A program made the translations under genes and the position numbers. A stretch of DNA of 64,000 nucleotides. Origin: Fretibacter sp964410285 (lineage in GTDB: Bacteria > Pseudomonadota > Alphaproteobacteria > Caulobacterales > Maricaulaceae). Shown in pieces: positions 42,678-52,952 of this stretch. The DNA is taken from positions 182,419-246,418 of the forward strand of contig CAYPFR010000004.1 of NCBI GenBank assembly GCA_964410285.1, read 5' to 3'. How positions within the stretch are numbered: position 1 is the first letter of the stretch; each line of letters opens with the position of its first letter. Below the pieces are notes generated by a model. It saw only the letters and a program-made list of their open reading frames with translations, was not told where the DNA came from and did no database searches.

Positions 42678-45551
42678 ATGACATTCACAAAATCACTCCT
42701 GCTGACCGCAGCGGCCACAATCCTTTTGTCGGCTTGCGGACAAGAGACGGTCACCCCGCCAATCAACCTACCTGACGGCATTAGCTATGTGAAAACGGTC
42801 AAGAAAAAGGGCGATGAAGTGGTCATTCCCTTTTCAGAATATAAGCTGGATAATGGGCTTAGAATTATTCTGCACGAAGATAAGTCCGATCCACTTGTGC
42901 ATGTTGATGTGACATATCATGTCGGGTCAGGCCGTGAGGATATCGGAAAATCCGGTTTTGCGCATTTCTTTGAGCATATGATGTTCCAAGGTTCTGAAAA
43001 TGTTGCAGATGAGCAGCATTTTGCCCTGATCACCGAGTCTGGCGGGACGCTGAACGGGTCCACCAATTCTGATCGAACAAATTATTATCAGACGGTTCCA
43101 TCCAATCAGCTTGAGAAAATGCTCTGGCTGGAAGCGGACCGTATGGGGTATTTCCTCAACGCTGTGACGCAAGAAAAATTCGAAGTTCAGCGCGAGACCG
43201 TCAAGAATGAACGCGGGCAGCGTGTTGATAACCGCCCCTACGGTCTTTTAAACGAGCGGGTCGGCGAAGCCATGTATCCCGAAGGGCACCCCTATAGCTG
43301 GTCCGTCATTGGATATCTGGAGGATTTGGACCGCGCGACCTTGACAGATTTGAAAAAATTCTTCCTGCGCTGGTATGGCCCCAATAATGCGGTGCTAACC
43401 ATTGGCGGTGATTTTGACAAAGAGCAAACATTGGAGTGGATCAAAACCTATTTCGGCAACATACCCAAAGGCACGCCCGTTGATGAACCTACCGCGCCGA
43501 AAGTTACGCTTGATGCGGACCGTTATATTTCGCTGGAAGATAATGTCTCCCTCCCGCTTGTTTATATGGCATGGCCAACGGTTGAGCGAAATCATCCGGA
43601 CGAAGCCCCTTTGGATGTGATGATGTCCGTCATGGGGGAAGGCAAGACCTCTATCCTTTATAAAAACTTGGAGAAATCTGGCGTTGCGGTTAATAGTTCG
43701 TCCGGGCATTTTTGCCGGGAAATGCATTGTCAATTTACGATGTACGCCTTACCTAACCCAGCTAAAGGGGCGAGCCTCGCCGATCTTGAAAAAACCATGC
43801 GGGACTCCCTTGATGAGTTCGAGGAGCGCGGCGTTAACGAAGATGATTTGACCCGCGTGAAAAATGGTATTTTGTCCGGGACAATTTACGGCCTTGAGTC
43901 TACATCGGGTAAGGTGAGCCAACTTGCCGCCTATGCAACCTATGACGATGACGCAAACGGTATTGGCGCGCAGATCGAGCGGTATGAAAATGTAACCGCC
44001 GAAGATGTACTCCGGGTTTATCGCCAATATATAAAAGGCAAGCCCGCCGTCATCATGAGCATTGTGCCCAAGGGCAAGCCCGAGATGATCGCGGCTCCCG
44101 ATACCTGGAGCCGCTATGAGCGGACAATCCCTGAGGATACAACGAGTGATGAATTTAATTGGAGCTTGCCGGATGACGGTGATTTTGACCGCTCCGTTAT
44201 ACCGCCTGCGGGTGAAAACCCAACGATCAAGGCCCCGTCTGTCTATAAATCTGCATTGTCCAATGGCGTTGGAATTACAGGCGCGGTCAATGACGAGGTG
44301 CCAACAACGACGATCCGCCTGCAAATGCGGCTTGGGCAGTCACATGACCCGCTGGATAAGCTGGGACTTGCGACAAACCTTGCGCAATATCTAAATGACG
44401 CCGCAACGCAAGATTCGACTGCCGAAGAGCTTTCAAATCGCCTTGATAAATTAGGTTCCTCTGTTTCATTTGGCGCAGGCGACGAGTATACCACTATGTT
44501 CATCCGCTCCCTCACGAGCAATCTTGATGAGACCATTGAGATCGCCGTCGAGAAACTTCTAAAGCCTTCCTTTAATGATGAAGATTTTAACCGCCTGAAA
44601 GCCCAGACAATTGAAGGTATTAAACAATCCAAGAAAAATGCGGGTAGCCTTGCATGGGATGCCTTCAACCGTATTATGTACGGGGATAACAATCCAATTT
44701 CATGGGGCGGGAGCGGCACAATTGAAACCGTGAACAATACGACCCTTGAAGACTATCAGAGCTTTTATGAGGCCAATTATTCGCCAAAAATAGCCTCCAT
44801 TATGGCGGTGAGTAATCTCGGAGAACCCGAGATTGAAAAAGCGCTTGCGCCCTTCAGTGCATGGAGCGGCGAGGACGTTGCGGTCGCCGCTGATAAACCA
44901 TACCCAGAGCTTAAAACTGGAACGTTATATTTCATCAATAAGGATGACGCTGCCCAGTCTGAAATCCGTATTGGGAAACGGGCCTTGCCTTACGATGCGC
45001 TCGGTGAGTTTTATCGCGCGGGACTTATGAATTATGCTCTAGGCGGGGCGTTTAATAGCCGTATCAATCTGAACTTGCGCGAAGATAAGGGTTACACCTA
45101 TGGCGCGCGATCCTTCTTTGACGGCGAAAAGACGCGGGGGTACTATGTTGCCTCCTCTGGCGTAAAAAAGGATAAAACGGCTGAGTCCATCATCGAATTT
45201 GTCAAAGAAATAAAAGGCTATCATGAAGACGGCATTACGTCGGAAGAGCTTGCCTTTACCAAATCGGCAATCGGGCAGCGCGACGCGCGGGCCTACGAAA
45301 CGCCGCGCCAAAAACTTGGTTTTATTTCGCGTATGGTGAACTACAATCTCGAAGCCGAATTTGTAGATGAGCAATCCGATATACTTAGCGGATTTACGAA
45401 AGCCGAAGCCGACGCCCTCGCTCAGAAACATCTTGATGTTTCAGAGATGGTTATGGTTGTTGTCGGCGATAAAGCCGAAATCATGGACGATGTGAAAGCG
45501 CTCGGCTATCCGATCGTTGAGCTTGATGCTGACGGAAATCCTGTGAAATAA
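42678..45551 (+). CDS. M16 family zinc protease, predicted lipoprotein
   Basis: The 957-residue protein begins with a lipoprotein signal (LLSAC, Cys20), so it is probably anchored in a membrane facing the periplasm. The inverted zinc motif HxxEH is H96-F-F-E-H100, with the distal glutamate in ETVKNERGQR about 75 residues later. Two M16 halves are present: the first is active, the second (from about 510) lacks the motif, as in pitrilysin-like enzymes. AGAGGA lies ahead of the ATG. Its stop is fused to the next gene (TAATG). Confidence 0.92.
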   Translation: MTFTKSLLLTAAATILLSACGQETVTPPINLPDGISYVKTVKKKGDEVVIPFSEYKLDNGLRIILHEDKSDPLVHVDVTYHVGSGREDIGKSGFAHFFEHMMFQGSENVADEQHFALITESGGTLNGSTNSDRTNYYQTVPSNQLEKMLWLEADRMGYFLNAVTQEKFEVQRETVKNERGQRVDNRPYGLLNERVGEAMYPEGHPYSWSVIGYLEDLDRATLTDLKKFFLRWYGPNNAVLTIGGDFDKEQTLEWIKTYFGNIPKGTPVDEPTAPKVTLDADRYISLEDNVSLPLVYMAWPTVERNHPDEAPLDVMMSVMGEGKTSILYKNLEKSGVAVNSSSGHFCREMHCQFTMYALPNPAKGASLADLEKTMRDSLDEFEERGVNEDDLTRVKNGILSGTIYGLESTSGKVSQLAAYATYDDDANGIGAQIERYENVTAEDVLRVYRQYIKGKPAVIMSIVPKGKPEMIAAPDTWSRYERTIPEDTTSDEFNWSLPDDGDFDRSVIPPAGENPTIKAPSVYKSALSNGVGITGAVNDEVPTTTIRLQMRLGQSHDPLDKLGLATNLAQYLNDAATQDSTAEELSNRLDKLGSSVSFGAGDEYTTMFIRSLTSNLDETIEIAVEKLLKPSFNDEDFNRLKAQTIEGIKQSKKNAGSLAWDAFNRIMYGDNNPISWGGSGTIETVNNTTLEDYQSFYEANYSPKIASIMAVSNLGEPEIEKALAPFSAWSGEDVAVAADKPYPELKTGTLYFINKDDAAQSEIRIGKRALPYDALGEFYRAGLMNYALGGAFNSRINLNLREDKGYTYGARSFFDGEKTRGYYVASSGVKKDKTAESIIEFVKEIKGYHEDGITSEELAFTKSAIGQRDARAYETPRQKLGFISRMVNYNLEAEFVDEQSDILSGFTKAEADALAQKHLDVSEMVMVVVGDKAEIMDDVKALGYPIVELDADGNPVK

Positions 45552-46309
45552 TGCCGTCGTCTAAAGCCAGCTTTGAAGGCGCTTTTGGCGATACGCTTTC
45601 GGCTAAACTGGATTGGCCGGAAGCGGAGGTTAATGGCTGGGTGCTTTTTGCTCATGGGTTTTCTATCGGCAAAGACCTAAAGCCCATTCGCACAATATCT
45701 CAAACACTCGTGCGAAATGGCTATGGCATGATGCGGTTTGATTTTACAGGTCTGGGACAATCGGGCGGAAATTTTTCCGATACAAATTTCAGTTCAAATT
45801 GTGAGGACCTTCGCAACGCCGCTGGTTATCTTCGTGCGCACTATGAAGCGCCCAAAATCCTGATTGGTCATAGTTTTGGCGGAACGGCGGCGCTTAAACT
45901 TGTTGATGAACTCCCCGAGGTTGGCGCTATTGCTACAATTGGTTCGCCGTGTGATACGACCCATATTGTGCATCAATTTGCTGATCAGCTCACTGAAATC
46001 GAAGAGGAAGGCGAGGCGAAGGTCCTTCTAGGCGGACGACCTTTTGTTATCAAAGAGCAATTCCTCGAGGACATTGGAAATCAGGATATTGCGTCAGAAA
46101 TACGAGATATGGATACCCCTTTGATGATCTTCCATTCGCCGCAAGATAGGGTGGTGAGCATTCAAAACGCGTCTCATATATATAGCCAAGCCAAACACCC
46201 CAAGAGCTTTGTTAGCCTTGATGGCGCGGATCATTTGCTTTTAAAAAACCCAGCGGACGCCGTTTATATTGCTAATGTGATTGCGGCTTGGGCAGGTCGA
46301 TATATCTAA
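45551..46309 (+). CDS. Alpha/beta hydrolase
   Basis: This 252-residue protein has the alpha/beta hydrolase fold. The nucleophile elbow is GHSFGGTAAL (about 99-108), the acid is probably the aspartate in HSPQDRVVS, and the histidine is in DGADHLLL. It resembles the N-terminal half of hydrolase-OsmC fusions, but no OsmC domain follows. The start overlaps the M16 gene by one base, so the two are probably translated together. Substrate unknown. Confidence 0.85.
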   Translation: MPSSKASFEGAFGDTLSAKLDWPEAEVNGWVLFAHGFSIGKDLKPIRTISQTLVRNGYGMMRFDFTGLGQSGGNFSDTNFSSNCEDLRNAAGYLRAHYEAPKILIGHSFGGTAALKLVDELPEVGAIATIGSPCDTTHIVHQFADQLTEIEEEGEAKVLLGGRPFVIKEQFLEDIGNQDIASEIRDMDTPLMIFHSPQDRVVSIQNASHIYSQAKHPKSFVSLDGADHLLLKNPADAVYIANVIAAWAGRYI

Positions 46310-46312
46310 GGT

Positions 46313-47227
46313 TTATTGGCCTAGCGCCTCTAGGTTCGCTTGTGCTTTTTGATGATGGCGCGGGCTAAGGCGGATTGAGTGTTCCAGCAACCTCGCGGCA
46401 AGCTTCATCTCCCCGCGCTGCAGCGCGATATAGCCAGCGTCATTTAAGATATCTGCGGCTCTGTGATCGGTGAGGCCCTCTGTAGCGGCTTGATAATCCG
46501 CTTGCAGGGCTAAAACCAATCGGCGGTTATTGTCAAAAAGTTGATTGTCTTGGTCCAGTTCTATGGCGTGTTCGAATTTCTTAAGTGCGGCCTCCCGCCG
46601 CCCCTGCAAAAGTAAAGACATTCCCATATTATTAATGATGGCTGCTTTTGGGCCTCCCATTTTTAAGGCTTTGATGTAGTGGTCTTGTGCGCGCATGTGC
46701 TCTGCCTGCTTGTCGTAAAATTGCCCTAAAGCGCTCCACAAACGCGGGTCTTGCAGATTTCTCTCTAATGCGAGATTTAGGCTTAGCTCAATATCATCGA
46801 CTTTACCTGTGGCGATCTCGGCTAGAACGTAATTAGCGATTAGGGCGGGAGGGGCTGCGTCAAAGTCAATTTTGATATTTTTATAGGCATGCATCGCCGC
46901 GTCTGCATCTCCAAGTTTGAGCGCGAGCGCGGAATATTCCTGAATGATTTGCAGGTTTGAGGTGTCGGCCAGCCAAGCTTGATGGAAGAGATTGAGCGCG
47001 TCTACAGTCTCGCCCTTGGCTCGCGCTTCAACGGCAAGCGTGACGGTATCAATCATCTGAAACAAGTCTTCTGATAACGTCTCTGAGCCCCGCACATCAA
47101 CCGTCTGGGCTGCCGGTGGGCCTAGCATGGCAGGCGAAGCGTCTACCGCAGGCGGCGCAGGTACAGACGCGCAGGCCCAGAGAAACACAGGGGAGAGCAG
47201 CAGAGGGGAGAGACACAACAACCTCAT
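46313..47227 (-). CDS. tadD: TPR-repeat lipoprotein, TadD-like, of the tad pilus operon
   Basis: The 304-residue protein has a lipoprotein-type signal (residues 1-19, with LWACAS) and a stack of tetratricopeptide repeats from about residue 70, for example SALGQFYDKQAEHMRAQDHY. TadD proteins are thought to support secretin assembly in the outer membrane. It is the last gene of the tad operon, overlapping tadC by 4 bases. Its stop is 3 bases from the convergent hydrolase gene, with no terminator visible. Confidence 0.85.
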   Translation of the reverse strand: MRLLCLSPLLLSPVFLWACASVPAPPAVDASPAMLGPPAAQTVDVRGSETLSEDLFQMIDTVTLAVEARAKGETVDALNLFHQAWLADTSNLQIIQEYSALALKLGDADAAMHAYKNIKIDFDAAPPALIANYVLAEIATGKVDDIELSLNLALERNLQDPRLWSALGQFYDKQAEHMRAQDHYIKALKMGGPKAAIINNMGMSLLLQGRREAALKKFEHAIELDQDNQLFDNNRRLVLALQADYQAATEGLTDHRAADILNDAGYIALQRGEMKLAARLLEHSIRLSPRHHQKAQANLEALGQ

Positions 47228-48153
47228 CCCGCCATTCCTTGGGCAATACGAATACCTGCGGGCAATAGAACCATGGTTAGGATGGTTGGAAAAATAAATA
47301 GTATCAGCGGAACTGTGAGTTTTGCCGACAGGGCCATCGCTTTTTCCTCGGCTTTCATCATGCGTTTCATGCGCATTTCATCTGCAAATGTTCGTAAAGT
47401 GCGTCCAACGCTTGAGCCCATTTCTTCTGCTTGTTTCAGCATAACCGCCAAAGAGCGAGCCTCTTCCAAATCAATGCGCCGCGCAAAGCTCATCATAGCT
47501 TCATTTCGATCACGCCCGTTGCGCAATTCCATATTCATAATATCAAGATTAATACGCAGTGTTGGGTAACGACCGCCGATCTCATGCCCAACCCGCACAA
47601 GCGCAGCATCCATTCCCAGACCTGCTTCAATACAGGCTATCATTAAATCCATCATATCGGGGAAGCCATTCCGGCATTCCGTTCGCCGTTTTTCAATTCT
47701 CCAGCGAATGAAAAGGATCGGTATATAAAGGCTGATAACGAGCGAGACGCAAAAAATAAAAGCAATGGCCGAGAACGATAAGACCAAGGCCAATTTTGAT
47801 ACAAATAGGAGCATTATAAATTGCGGGACAAACAGGAAGAGAACCCGTCCTGCGTGATAAATCTGTACTGCGGATGGATTGTAATATCCCGCCTGAGCGA
47901 GCTCAAACCGTATACGCGAAATATCCTCCGCGCCGGGGAGGGTAAGATGCTGTCCAAGGGTTTTAAGAATATTTCTTTGTTGGCCTTCAGGCAGGTCAAC
48001 ACCACTGCCTCCGCCTCCCGCGAGCCGTCGTTCAATTTGTGAATTGTGGATAAGCGCAGAGCGAATAGCAATTGCAACCAGCACAAGACTTATAACGAGA
48101 AAAAGAGCGGAAATTGAAACCGTCAATGCGTTTTGATAGCTTGTAATGGACAT
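47224..48153 (-). CDS. tadC: Tad pilus platform protein TadC
   Basis: TadC is one of two inner-membrane platform proteins of the type II secretion system F (GspF) family used by Flp/Tad pili. The 309-residue protein has transmembrane segments near 10-30, 105-150 and 280-302 and the GspF cytoplasmic domain with DMMDLMIACIEAGLGMDAAL. It shares one base with tadB, as platform genes normally do. Confidence 0.93.
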   Translation of the reverse strand: MSITSYQNALTVSISALFLVISLVLVAIAIRSALIHNSQIERRLAGGGGSGVDLPEGQQRNILKTLGQHLTLPGAEDISRIRFELAQAGYYNPSAVQIYHAGRVLFLFVPQFIMLLFVSKLALVLSFSAIAFIFCVSLVISLYIPILFIRWRIEKRRTECRNGFPDMMDLMIACIEAGLGMDAALVRVGHEIGGRYPTLRINLDIMNMELRNGRDRNEAMMSFARRIDLEEARSLAVMLKQAEEMGSSVGRTLRTFADEMRMKRMMKAEEKAMALSAKLTVPLILFIFPTILTMVLLPAGIRIAQGMAG

Positions 48154-49112
48154 TAGAATTTGAAATTGATCATTTTTTTCATGACCAAATTCCCTATGAC
48201 CATCCAGGTGATGATGCCATATGTTGCATATGTCATGATTGGATTGCCTTTGACGTCCCCGTAAAAGTCTGGCGCACTGACACTAATGAGACCAAACAAG
48301 GCGATCGGCGCAATATTCAAAATCATGGCTGACATTCGCCCTTCAGCAGAGGCGGCTTTGATTTTTAAACGCATTTTTTGACGCTCACGGATTGTCTCCG
48401 CGCTTTTACGGAGCAATTCAGCAAGATTTCCGCCTGTGCGCTCCTGTAATCGTATCATGGCGGAAAATAGATCAAAATCCTCATGCCCGACGCGGTCAGC
48501 GAGGCGCTGCACAGCATTGCTAATGCTAGCGCCGTATGAAATTTCGTCACTCGCAACGCCAAATTCCGAACCGATAGGGTCTGGCATTTCGCGGCCAACC
48601 AGTCCCATGGCAACGGGTACGGGGTGGCCCGCGGCAAGGGATCGGACAATAATATCAAGCGCGTCCGGTAGCTGCATGACCGCTTTCTTGCGGCGTCTCC
48701 CAACCAATATCTTCAAAATGAAAACCGGCGCGATGGCCCCAAATATGCCGCCGATTAGTCCCCACATCACTGTATGTTTTATCAGATAGGCGAATAGAGT
48801 GAAGCTTACCGAAAACCCGGCGATAACGAAATATATTCCATATTTTCCAAGTGGTAATCCAGAGTGTAGCACCAGCTTTTTTATCCAAATGGCTACTCCC
48901 ATAAGGTCACCATCGCGAGAAAGCCCGCGGCGGGTTCGAATGGTGGCAAGAACTTCGGAGTTTTCTTTTTCTTCAGATAAGCGCCGCATACGATCATTGG
49001 CCAGACGAACCTTTTTTGCAGCATGTTTACCAAGACCGATTATTGACTGCATGGCGAGTACAGCGGCCGCAAAGACAAGCGCGTAAAATAGCCATGTCGT
49101 ATTGCCGTCCAA
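48153..49112 (-). CDS. tadB: Tad pilus platform protein TadB
   Basis: This is the partner platform protein of the GspF family with 319 residues: an N-terminal helix at 7-25, a charged stretch, two helices near 95-140, the GspF domain with LPDALDIIVRSLAAGHPVPVA, and C-terminal helices. It works with TadC and the ATPase CpaF to extrude or retract the pilus. It starts 1 base after the cpaF stop. Confidence 0.93.
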   Translation of the reverse strand: MDGNTTWLFYALVFAAAVLAMQSIIGLGKHAAKKVRLANDRMRRLSEEKENSEVLATIRTRRGLSRDGDLMGVAIWIKKLVLHSGLPLGKYGIYFVIAGFSVSFTLFAYLIKHTVMWGLIGGIFGAIAPVFILKILVGRRRKKAVMQLPDALDIIVRSLAAGHPVPVAMGLVGREMPDPIGSEFGVASDEISYGASISNAVQRLADRVGHEDFDLFSAMIRLQERTGGNLAELLRKSAETIRERQKMRLKIKAASAEGRMSAMILNIAPIALFGLISVSAPDFYGDVKGNPIMTYATYGIITWMVIGNLVMKKMINFKF

Positions 49113-49113
49113 T

Positions 49114-50637
49114 TTATGCGCCTTCTATTCCAAGCACGCGGTCTCGGACTGTGCCCTCATACTGCTTTCCGGTTGGGAGGGCTTGCGGCTCAAATAGACC
49201 TTCGGGCAGGTTGAAATTACGGGTTTCGATCAAATCAAGGCATTTAGGCCGAATACCGGTGGACCGAAATTCACCAATGACCTCGTTATTGGGGCCGGTG
49301 CCTGTACGGGTGTAATTGAAGAGTTCCTGCATTTGAATGATCGGGCCTTCCATACCCGTGATCTCGGACACGGCTGTGATTTTTCGCTGTCCATCCGAAA
49401 GGCGCTGAGCCTGCACAATGATCCCGACCGCACTTGCGATCTGGCCAGCAACGGCTTCCGGCGTAATTTTCATGTCACCCATTGCAACCATTTGCTCAAG
49501 CCGGGTAATCGCATCTCTGGGCGTATTTGCATGGAGTGTTGCCATAGAGCCTTCATGCCCCGTATTCATAGCTTGAAGCATGTCAAAGGCCTCTTCGCCG
49601 CGAACCTCGCCCAAAATCACGCGATCAGGACGCATACGTAGCGCGTTTTTCACAAGCTCTCTTTGCTTTATCTCGCCATTACCTTCGATGTTGGCAGGGC
49701 GGGTTTCCATACGTGCCACATGAGGCTGCTGGAGCTGTAATTCGGCGGCGTCTTCAATGGTAATCAACCGTTCTTTGACACTGATTGACTGAGAAAGGGC
49801 ATTAAGCAGGGTTGTCTTACCAGAGCCCGTTCCGCCAGATATAAGGATTGTCACGCGCGCCCGGCAAGCTGCCCAGATAAACTGCGCAACCGCATCGGGG
49901 ATCGCGTTAAAGCCAATAAGGCGATCAAGGGTAAACGGCGTTTTTGAAAATTTGCGGATAGATACAAGAGGACCATCAACAGCAATTGGTGCAATTGCAA
50001 CATTAACACGAGAGCCGTCTAGCAAGCGTGCATCACATAGCGGCTGGCTTTCATCGACTCGCCGTCCAACTGTGGCGACAATCCGATTTATAATCCGAAG
50101 GAGGTGGGGCTCATTTGCAAATTGAACGCCGGAAAGTTCAAGTTCACCACCTCTTTCCACGTAAACTTGCTCATGTGTGTTGATAAGAATATCCGATACA
50201 CTGTCGTCTTGCAGGAGCGGCTCAAGCGGCCCGAGGCCCGTCATCTCGTCAAAAATCCCAGATGCAAGATCTGCGATTTCAGAGCCATTCAGCTTGAGTT
50301 TTTCTTCGATAACAATTTCGCGCACGATATTGAGGACTTGTTCACGCAAGCTTGGCGTATCAAGTCCGTCTAGCGCCGCCAGATCAATTTCCTCAACGAG
50401 GCGTGCGTGTATTCTTACCTTGGTCTCTAGCCATAATTTGCGGGCGGCGGCCTTGGGGTCAAGCTCTGGCTCGGGAGACTTAATTTCTGCCTCAACCGGT
50501 TTCTGCGTAGCAGCACGTTCAGCATTGTGAACAAGCTCAATCAGGGCTTCGGGGTTTAGAGCACCCTGATCCAAAGCTCCAGCGGGCTGCGCTGGCAGCT
50601 CAAGTTCATGGCTCAGAAATTTTGAAAAACGTCCCAT
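49114..50637 (-). CDS. cpaF: Tad pilus motor ATPase CpaF/TadA
   Basis: The secretion ATPase of the GspE/VirB11 superfamily has 507 residues. The Walker A motif is ISGGTGSGKTTLLNAL, the Walker B region is RMRPDRVILGEVRGEEAFDML, and the histidine box is GHEGSMATLHANTPRDA. An N-terminal domain of about 90 residues precedes the conserved core. A single bifunctional ATPase drives Tad pilus extension and retraction. It lies 71 bases downstream of cpaE, the largest gap between neighbours in the operon. Confidence 0.95.
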   Translation of the reverse strand: MGRFSKFLSHELELPAQPAGALDQGALNPEALIELVHNAERAATQKPVEAEIKSPEPELDPKAAARKLWLETKVRIHARLVEEIDLAALDGLDTPSLREQVLNIVREIVIEEKLKLNGSEIADLASGIFDEMTGLGPLEPLLQDDSVSDILINTHEQVYVERGGELELSGVQFANEPHLLRIINRIVATVGRRVDESQPLCDARLLDGSRVNVAIAPIAVDGPLVSIRKFSKTPFTLDRLIGFNAIPDAVAQFIWAACRARVTILISGGTGSGKTTLLNALSQSISVKERLITIEDAAELQLQQPHVARMETRPANIEGNGEIKQRELVKNALRMRPDRVILGEVRGEEAFDMLQAMNTGHEGSMATLHANTPRDAITRLEQMVAMGDMKITPEAVAGQIASAVGIIVQAQRLSDGQRKITAVSEITGMEGPIIQMQELFNYTRTGTGPNNEVIGEFRSTGIRPKCLDLIETRNFNLPEGLFEPQALPTGKQYEGTVRDRVLGIEGA

Positions 50638-50708
50638 GAAACCAAAATATCAACGCCGCGCTAAAAAGCAGTTGAAGGATGAGATTAACAGTGCGTAAAA
50701 ATAATGGC

Positions 50709-51848
50709 CTAGGCCCTCTTTTTGCGGCGATCTTTACCAAAAAATCCGGTTTTTTCTTCTGGCTTTACCCACTTTGCGCAAAGGGTTTTTACGTCTTTTA
50801 CATAGCGGGCCTCGGGGCGGATGATGCCTATAGCTTGACCACAATTGATGGCCTCCCTGGCCGTATCTTGATCGGTGCAGATCACGCTGGAAACTGTGCG
50901 TTTTAGGGCTTTTTCCGCGTCCCCCAAGCGTAGAGAATTTCTAAATGATCGCCGTTCAACTTTGTTCAGGACAACTTCGCATGTCACGTCCGGTAAAACC
51001 TTTTCAATATTTGCGAGGCGGCTGCGCGCCGTATGCAGGGAAGGAACCGTGAGTTCGCTCACAATTGCAAAATGATCTGCGCCTGAAATCGCAGCCCCTA
51101 TCCACGGCTGCCAAATGCGCGGCAAATCAAGGATGACATGATCATACATTTGCACCGCCGCATCGAGCAGGGCTAACACTGTCTCGGGATTTGCAAGACT
51201 ATTCGCCCCGAGTGCATTGGGGGTTGATAGAACTGAAATTCCGCACTCATGTGTGCTCATAAGTGCCTGAACGAGCGACTTGTCAATGCGGTCCGCAGGT
51301 CCGCAAATATCAGCTATATCCAAAGAGGGCGGAACATCCAGATAAGAGGCGCAAGCCCCTGTTTCGAAATCCAGATCGATCAAGCAAACACTCGGTTCCA
51401 TATGCCGCTGTAAAGACTTGGTTTTTTGTACTCGTGAGGCAATTTCATAGGCCATTTGAATACAAAGCGTTGTGACTCCCGACCCGCCGCTTGCGCCCAT
51501 AAAGGCATAACATTTTGCGTCTGTTGCAAGCGGGGGAGTTTTGCCTTTAGGCGTAATCGGATCACCTTGCTGTTGTTGGGATTTAGGCTGGTCAATTGTT
51601 GAGGTTGGGGGCATGGGCGCGTGAAAATTTGTATCTGTTATCACGTTATCAGTTACGCTTGGAGCCAAAAGCTCGGCCGCCGCCGCAGTCGCAAATGCGC
51701 CTTTAGCTTCTGCCTCCGCCGTCGGCGCGATGGGCATGGGGTTTGGACGAATGTCGCCAAAGGGGGAGGGGTCGGGTATCATCAGGGATGCCTGACCGTC
51801 CTCACTATTCTCAAAATATTCCCACATGTTTTCCATCGCCAAATTCAT
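50709..51848 (-). CDS. cpaE: Tad pilus localisation ATPase CpaE/TadZ
   Basis: CpaE is a ParA/MinD-like protein that places the pilus machine at the cell pole. The 379 residues include a low-complexity N-terminal part (about 1-105, rich in Ala, Pro and Gln), then FMGASGGSGVTTLCIQMA, a deviant Walker A in which the signature lysine is replaced. VCLIDLDFETGACASYL and VILDLPRIWQPW follow. The receiver-like domain of some CpaE proteins is not evident. AGGAAG lies upstream of ATG 51848. Confidence 0.88.
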   Translation of the reverse strand: MNLAMENMWEYFENSEDGQASLMIPDPSPFGDIRPNPMPIAPTAEAEAKGAFATAAAAELLAPSVTDNVITDTNFHAPMPPTSTIDQPKSQQQQGDPITPKGKTPPLATDAKCYAFMGASGGSGVTTLCIQMAYEIASRVQKTKSLQRHMEPSVCLIDLDFETGACASYLDVPPSLDIADICGPADRIDKSLVQALMSTHECGISVLSTPNALGANSLANPETVLALLDAAVQMYDHVILDLPRIWQPWIGAAISGADHFAIVSELTVPSLHTARSRLANIEKVLPDVTCEVVLNKVERRSFRNSLRLGDAEKALKRTVSSVICTDQDTAREAINCGQAIGIIRPEARYVKDVKTLCAKWVKPEEKTGFFGKDRRKKRA

Positions 51849-51852
51849 GAGC

Positions 51853-52470
51853 TTAACTTCCTGATTTCATATCTTCTGCCATCACCGTGACTTTGACGGC
51901 GGGCATTTTTCTAATGGCTTTTGGCGCAATCCTTCCGATAACGGGTAAGGCATAGTCTATATCTTTGAGCGTCACGGTAATCAAAGGCGCAGGTGATGCG
52001 GGTTCGCCCGCCCGTCCCATGCCCGAGCTGCGATATTCAATTTCAAAGTTTTCTGGTTTCACGCTTGGGAACAAATCGCACATGCCGCGTCGCTCTCGCG
52101 CCGTCTTTGCGCATACCCCGTCATTGTCTGGACCATAAACTATCTCGTCCATGACCTGAGCATTGAAGGCGCCCGAGGAACAACTCCGGTTAAGGCCTGA
52201 ACATAGGCGCGAATAATCTGGCAGAGGATCACCAGCCTCCACGCCCCCGCCAAGGCCCGTCATTTCGTTTAAATCTTGGGCAATTGGAGCGCTGATCGCG
52301 GCGATGCGCGCGCCAACACGCGCGGCCTGTTGGGCTGTGTTCCATTGATGAAAGCCATACCCGATTTCAAAAACAGTTACGGTCATCGCGACCATCATGC
52401 CAGAAATAAACGCCGCCTCAACAGAGGTCGCGCCGGAGCGGTCGGATAAGTATGTCTTTAAATCTCTCAT
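51853..52470 (-). CDS. TadE-like minor pseudopilin
   Basis: The 205-residue protein begins with a short leader and the TadE signature SGATSVEAAFISGMMVAMTV (about residues 12-31), in which the conserved glutamate (E18 in SVEAAF) marks a prepilin-type hydrophobic helix. The rest is predicted periplasmic, with two likely disulfide pairs. TadE/F pseudopilins are needed for Flp pilus assembly. It overlaps the previous TadE-like gene by 4 bases. Confidence 0.82.
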   Translation of the reverse strand: MRDLKTYLSDRSGATSVEAAFISGMMVAMTVTVFEIGYGFHQWNTAQQAARVGARIAAISAPIAQDLNEMTGLGGGVEAGDPLPDYSRLCSGLNRSCSSGAFNAQVMDEIVYGPDNDGVCAKTARERRGMCDLFPSVKPENFEIEYRSSGMGRAGEPASPAPLITVTLKDIDYALPVIGRIAPKAIRKMPAVKVTVMAEDMKSGS

Positions 52471-52952
52471 GAAAGCTCACCTGTAAGGCGCTGCTGATAG
52501 CTGGCCTTGAGCACGGGGTTGCTACCGCGAATAGATTTGATAATTCCAAAGCCTTGATACGGCAGGACGCTATTAAGCTCGATAACGCGAATATAGTCTC
52601 CGCCCCGATAATCTGCGTTTGCATTAGGAATTAGTCGGTAACTAATTGTGATGTCTGAGGTTTTCCAGTCCTTCAAAATTGGCGATGCGCCGGTGTCTAA
52701 AGAACCTGTGACCGCTAATGTCTTGGCTTGGCCTTCAAAGGAAAGCGGCGTCTGTGACTGGGACATAAAATTGGCCGCACTCACAAGTGCCTGTTCCATT
52801 TTATGATTTTGCAATAGCATGAAAGATGCATCTACCGCGCCTAGGCCAAGGGCCGAGAGAAACGGCAATATAAACGCCGCCTCAGTCAGAACTGAACCGT
52901 CACTATCCGTGCGGTAAAGTTTAAGCCATTTTTTGACGCTGAACCTCCTCAT
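52467..52952 (-). CDS. tadE: TadE-family pseudopilin
   Basis: The 161 residues contain the TadE signature near 19-40 (GSVLTEAAFILPFLSALGLG), with the glutamate before AAF, followed by a periplasmic domain. It is one of two TadE-like genes between tadG and cpaE, and both adjoining overlaps are 4 bases. Such proteins are minor pseudopilins that help Flp pilus biogenesis. No prepilin peptidase gene is visible in the window. Confidence 0.82.
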   Translation of the reverse strand: MRRFSVKKWLKLYRTDSDGSVLTEAAFILPFLSALGLGAVDASFMLLQNHKMEQALVSAANFMSQSQTPLSFEGQAKTLAVTGSLDTGASPILKDWKTSDITISYRLIPNANADYRGGDYIRVIELNSVLPYQGFGIIKSIRGSNPVLKASYQQRLTGELS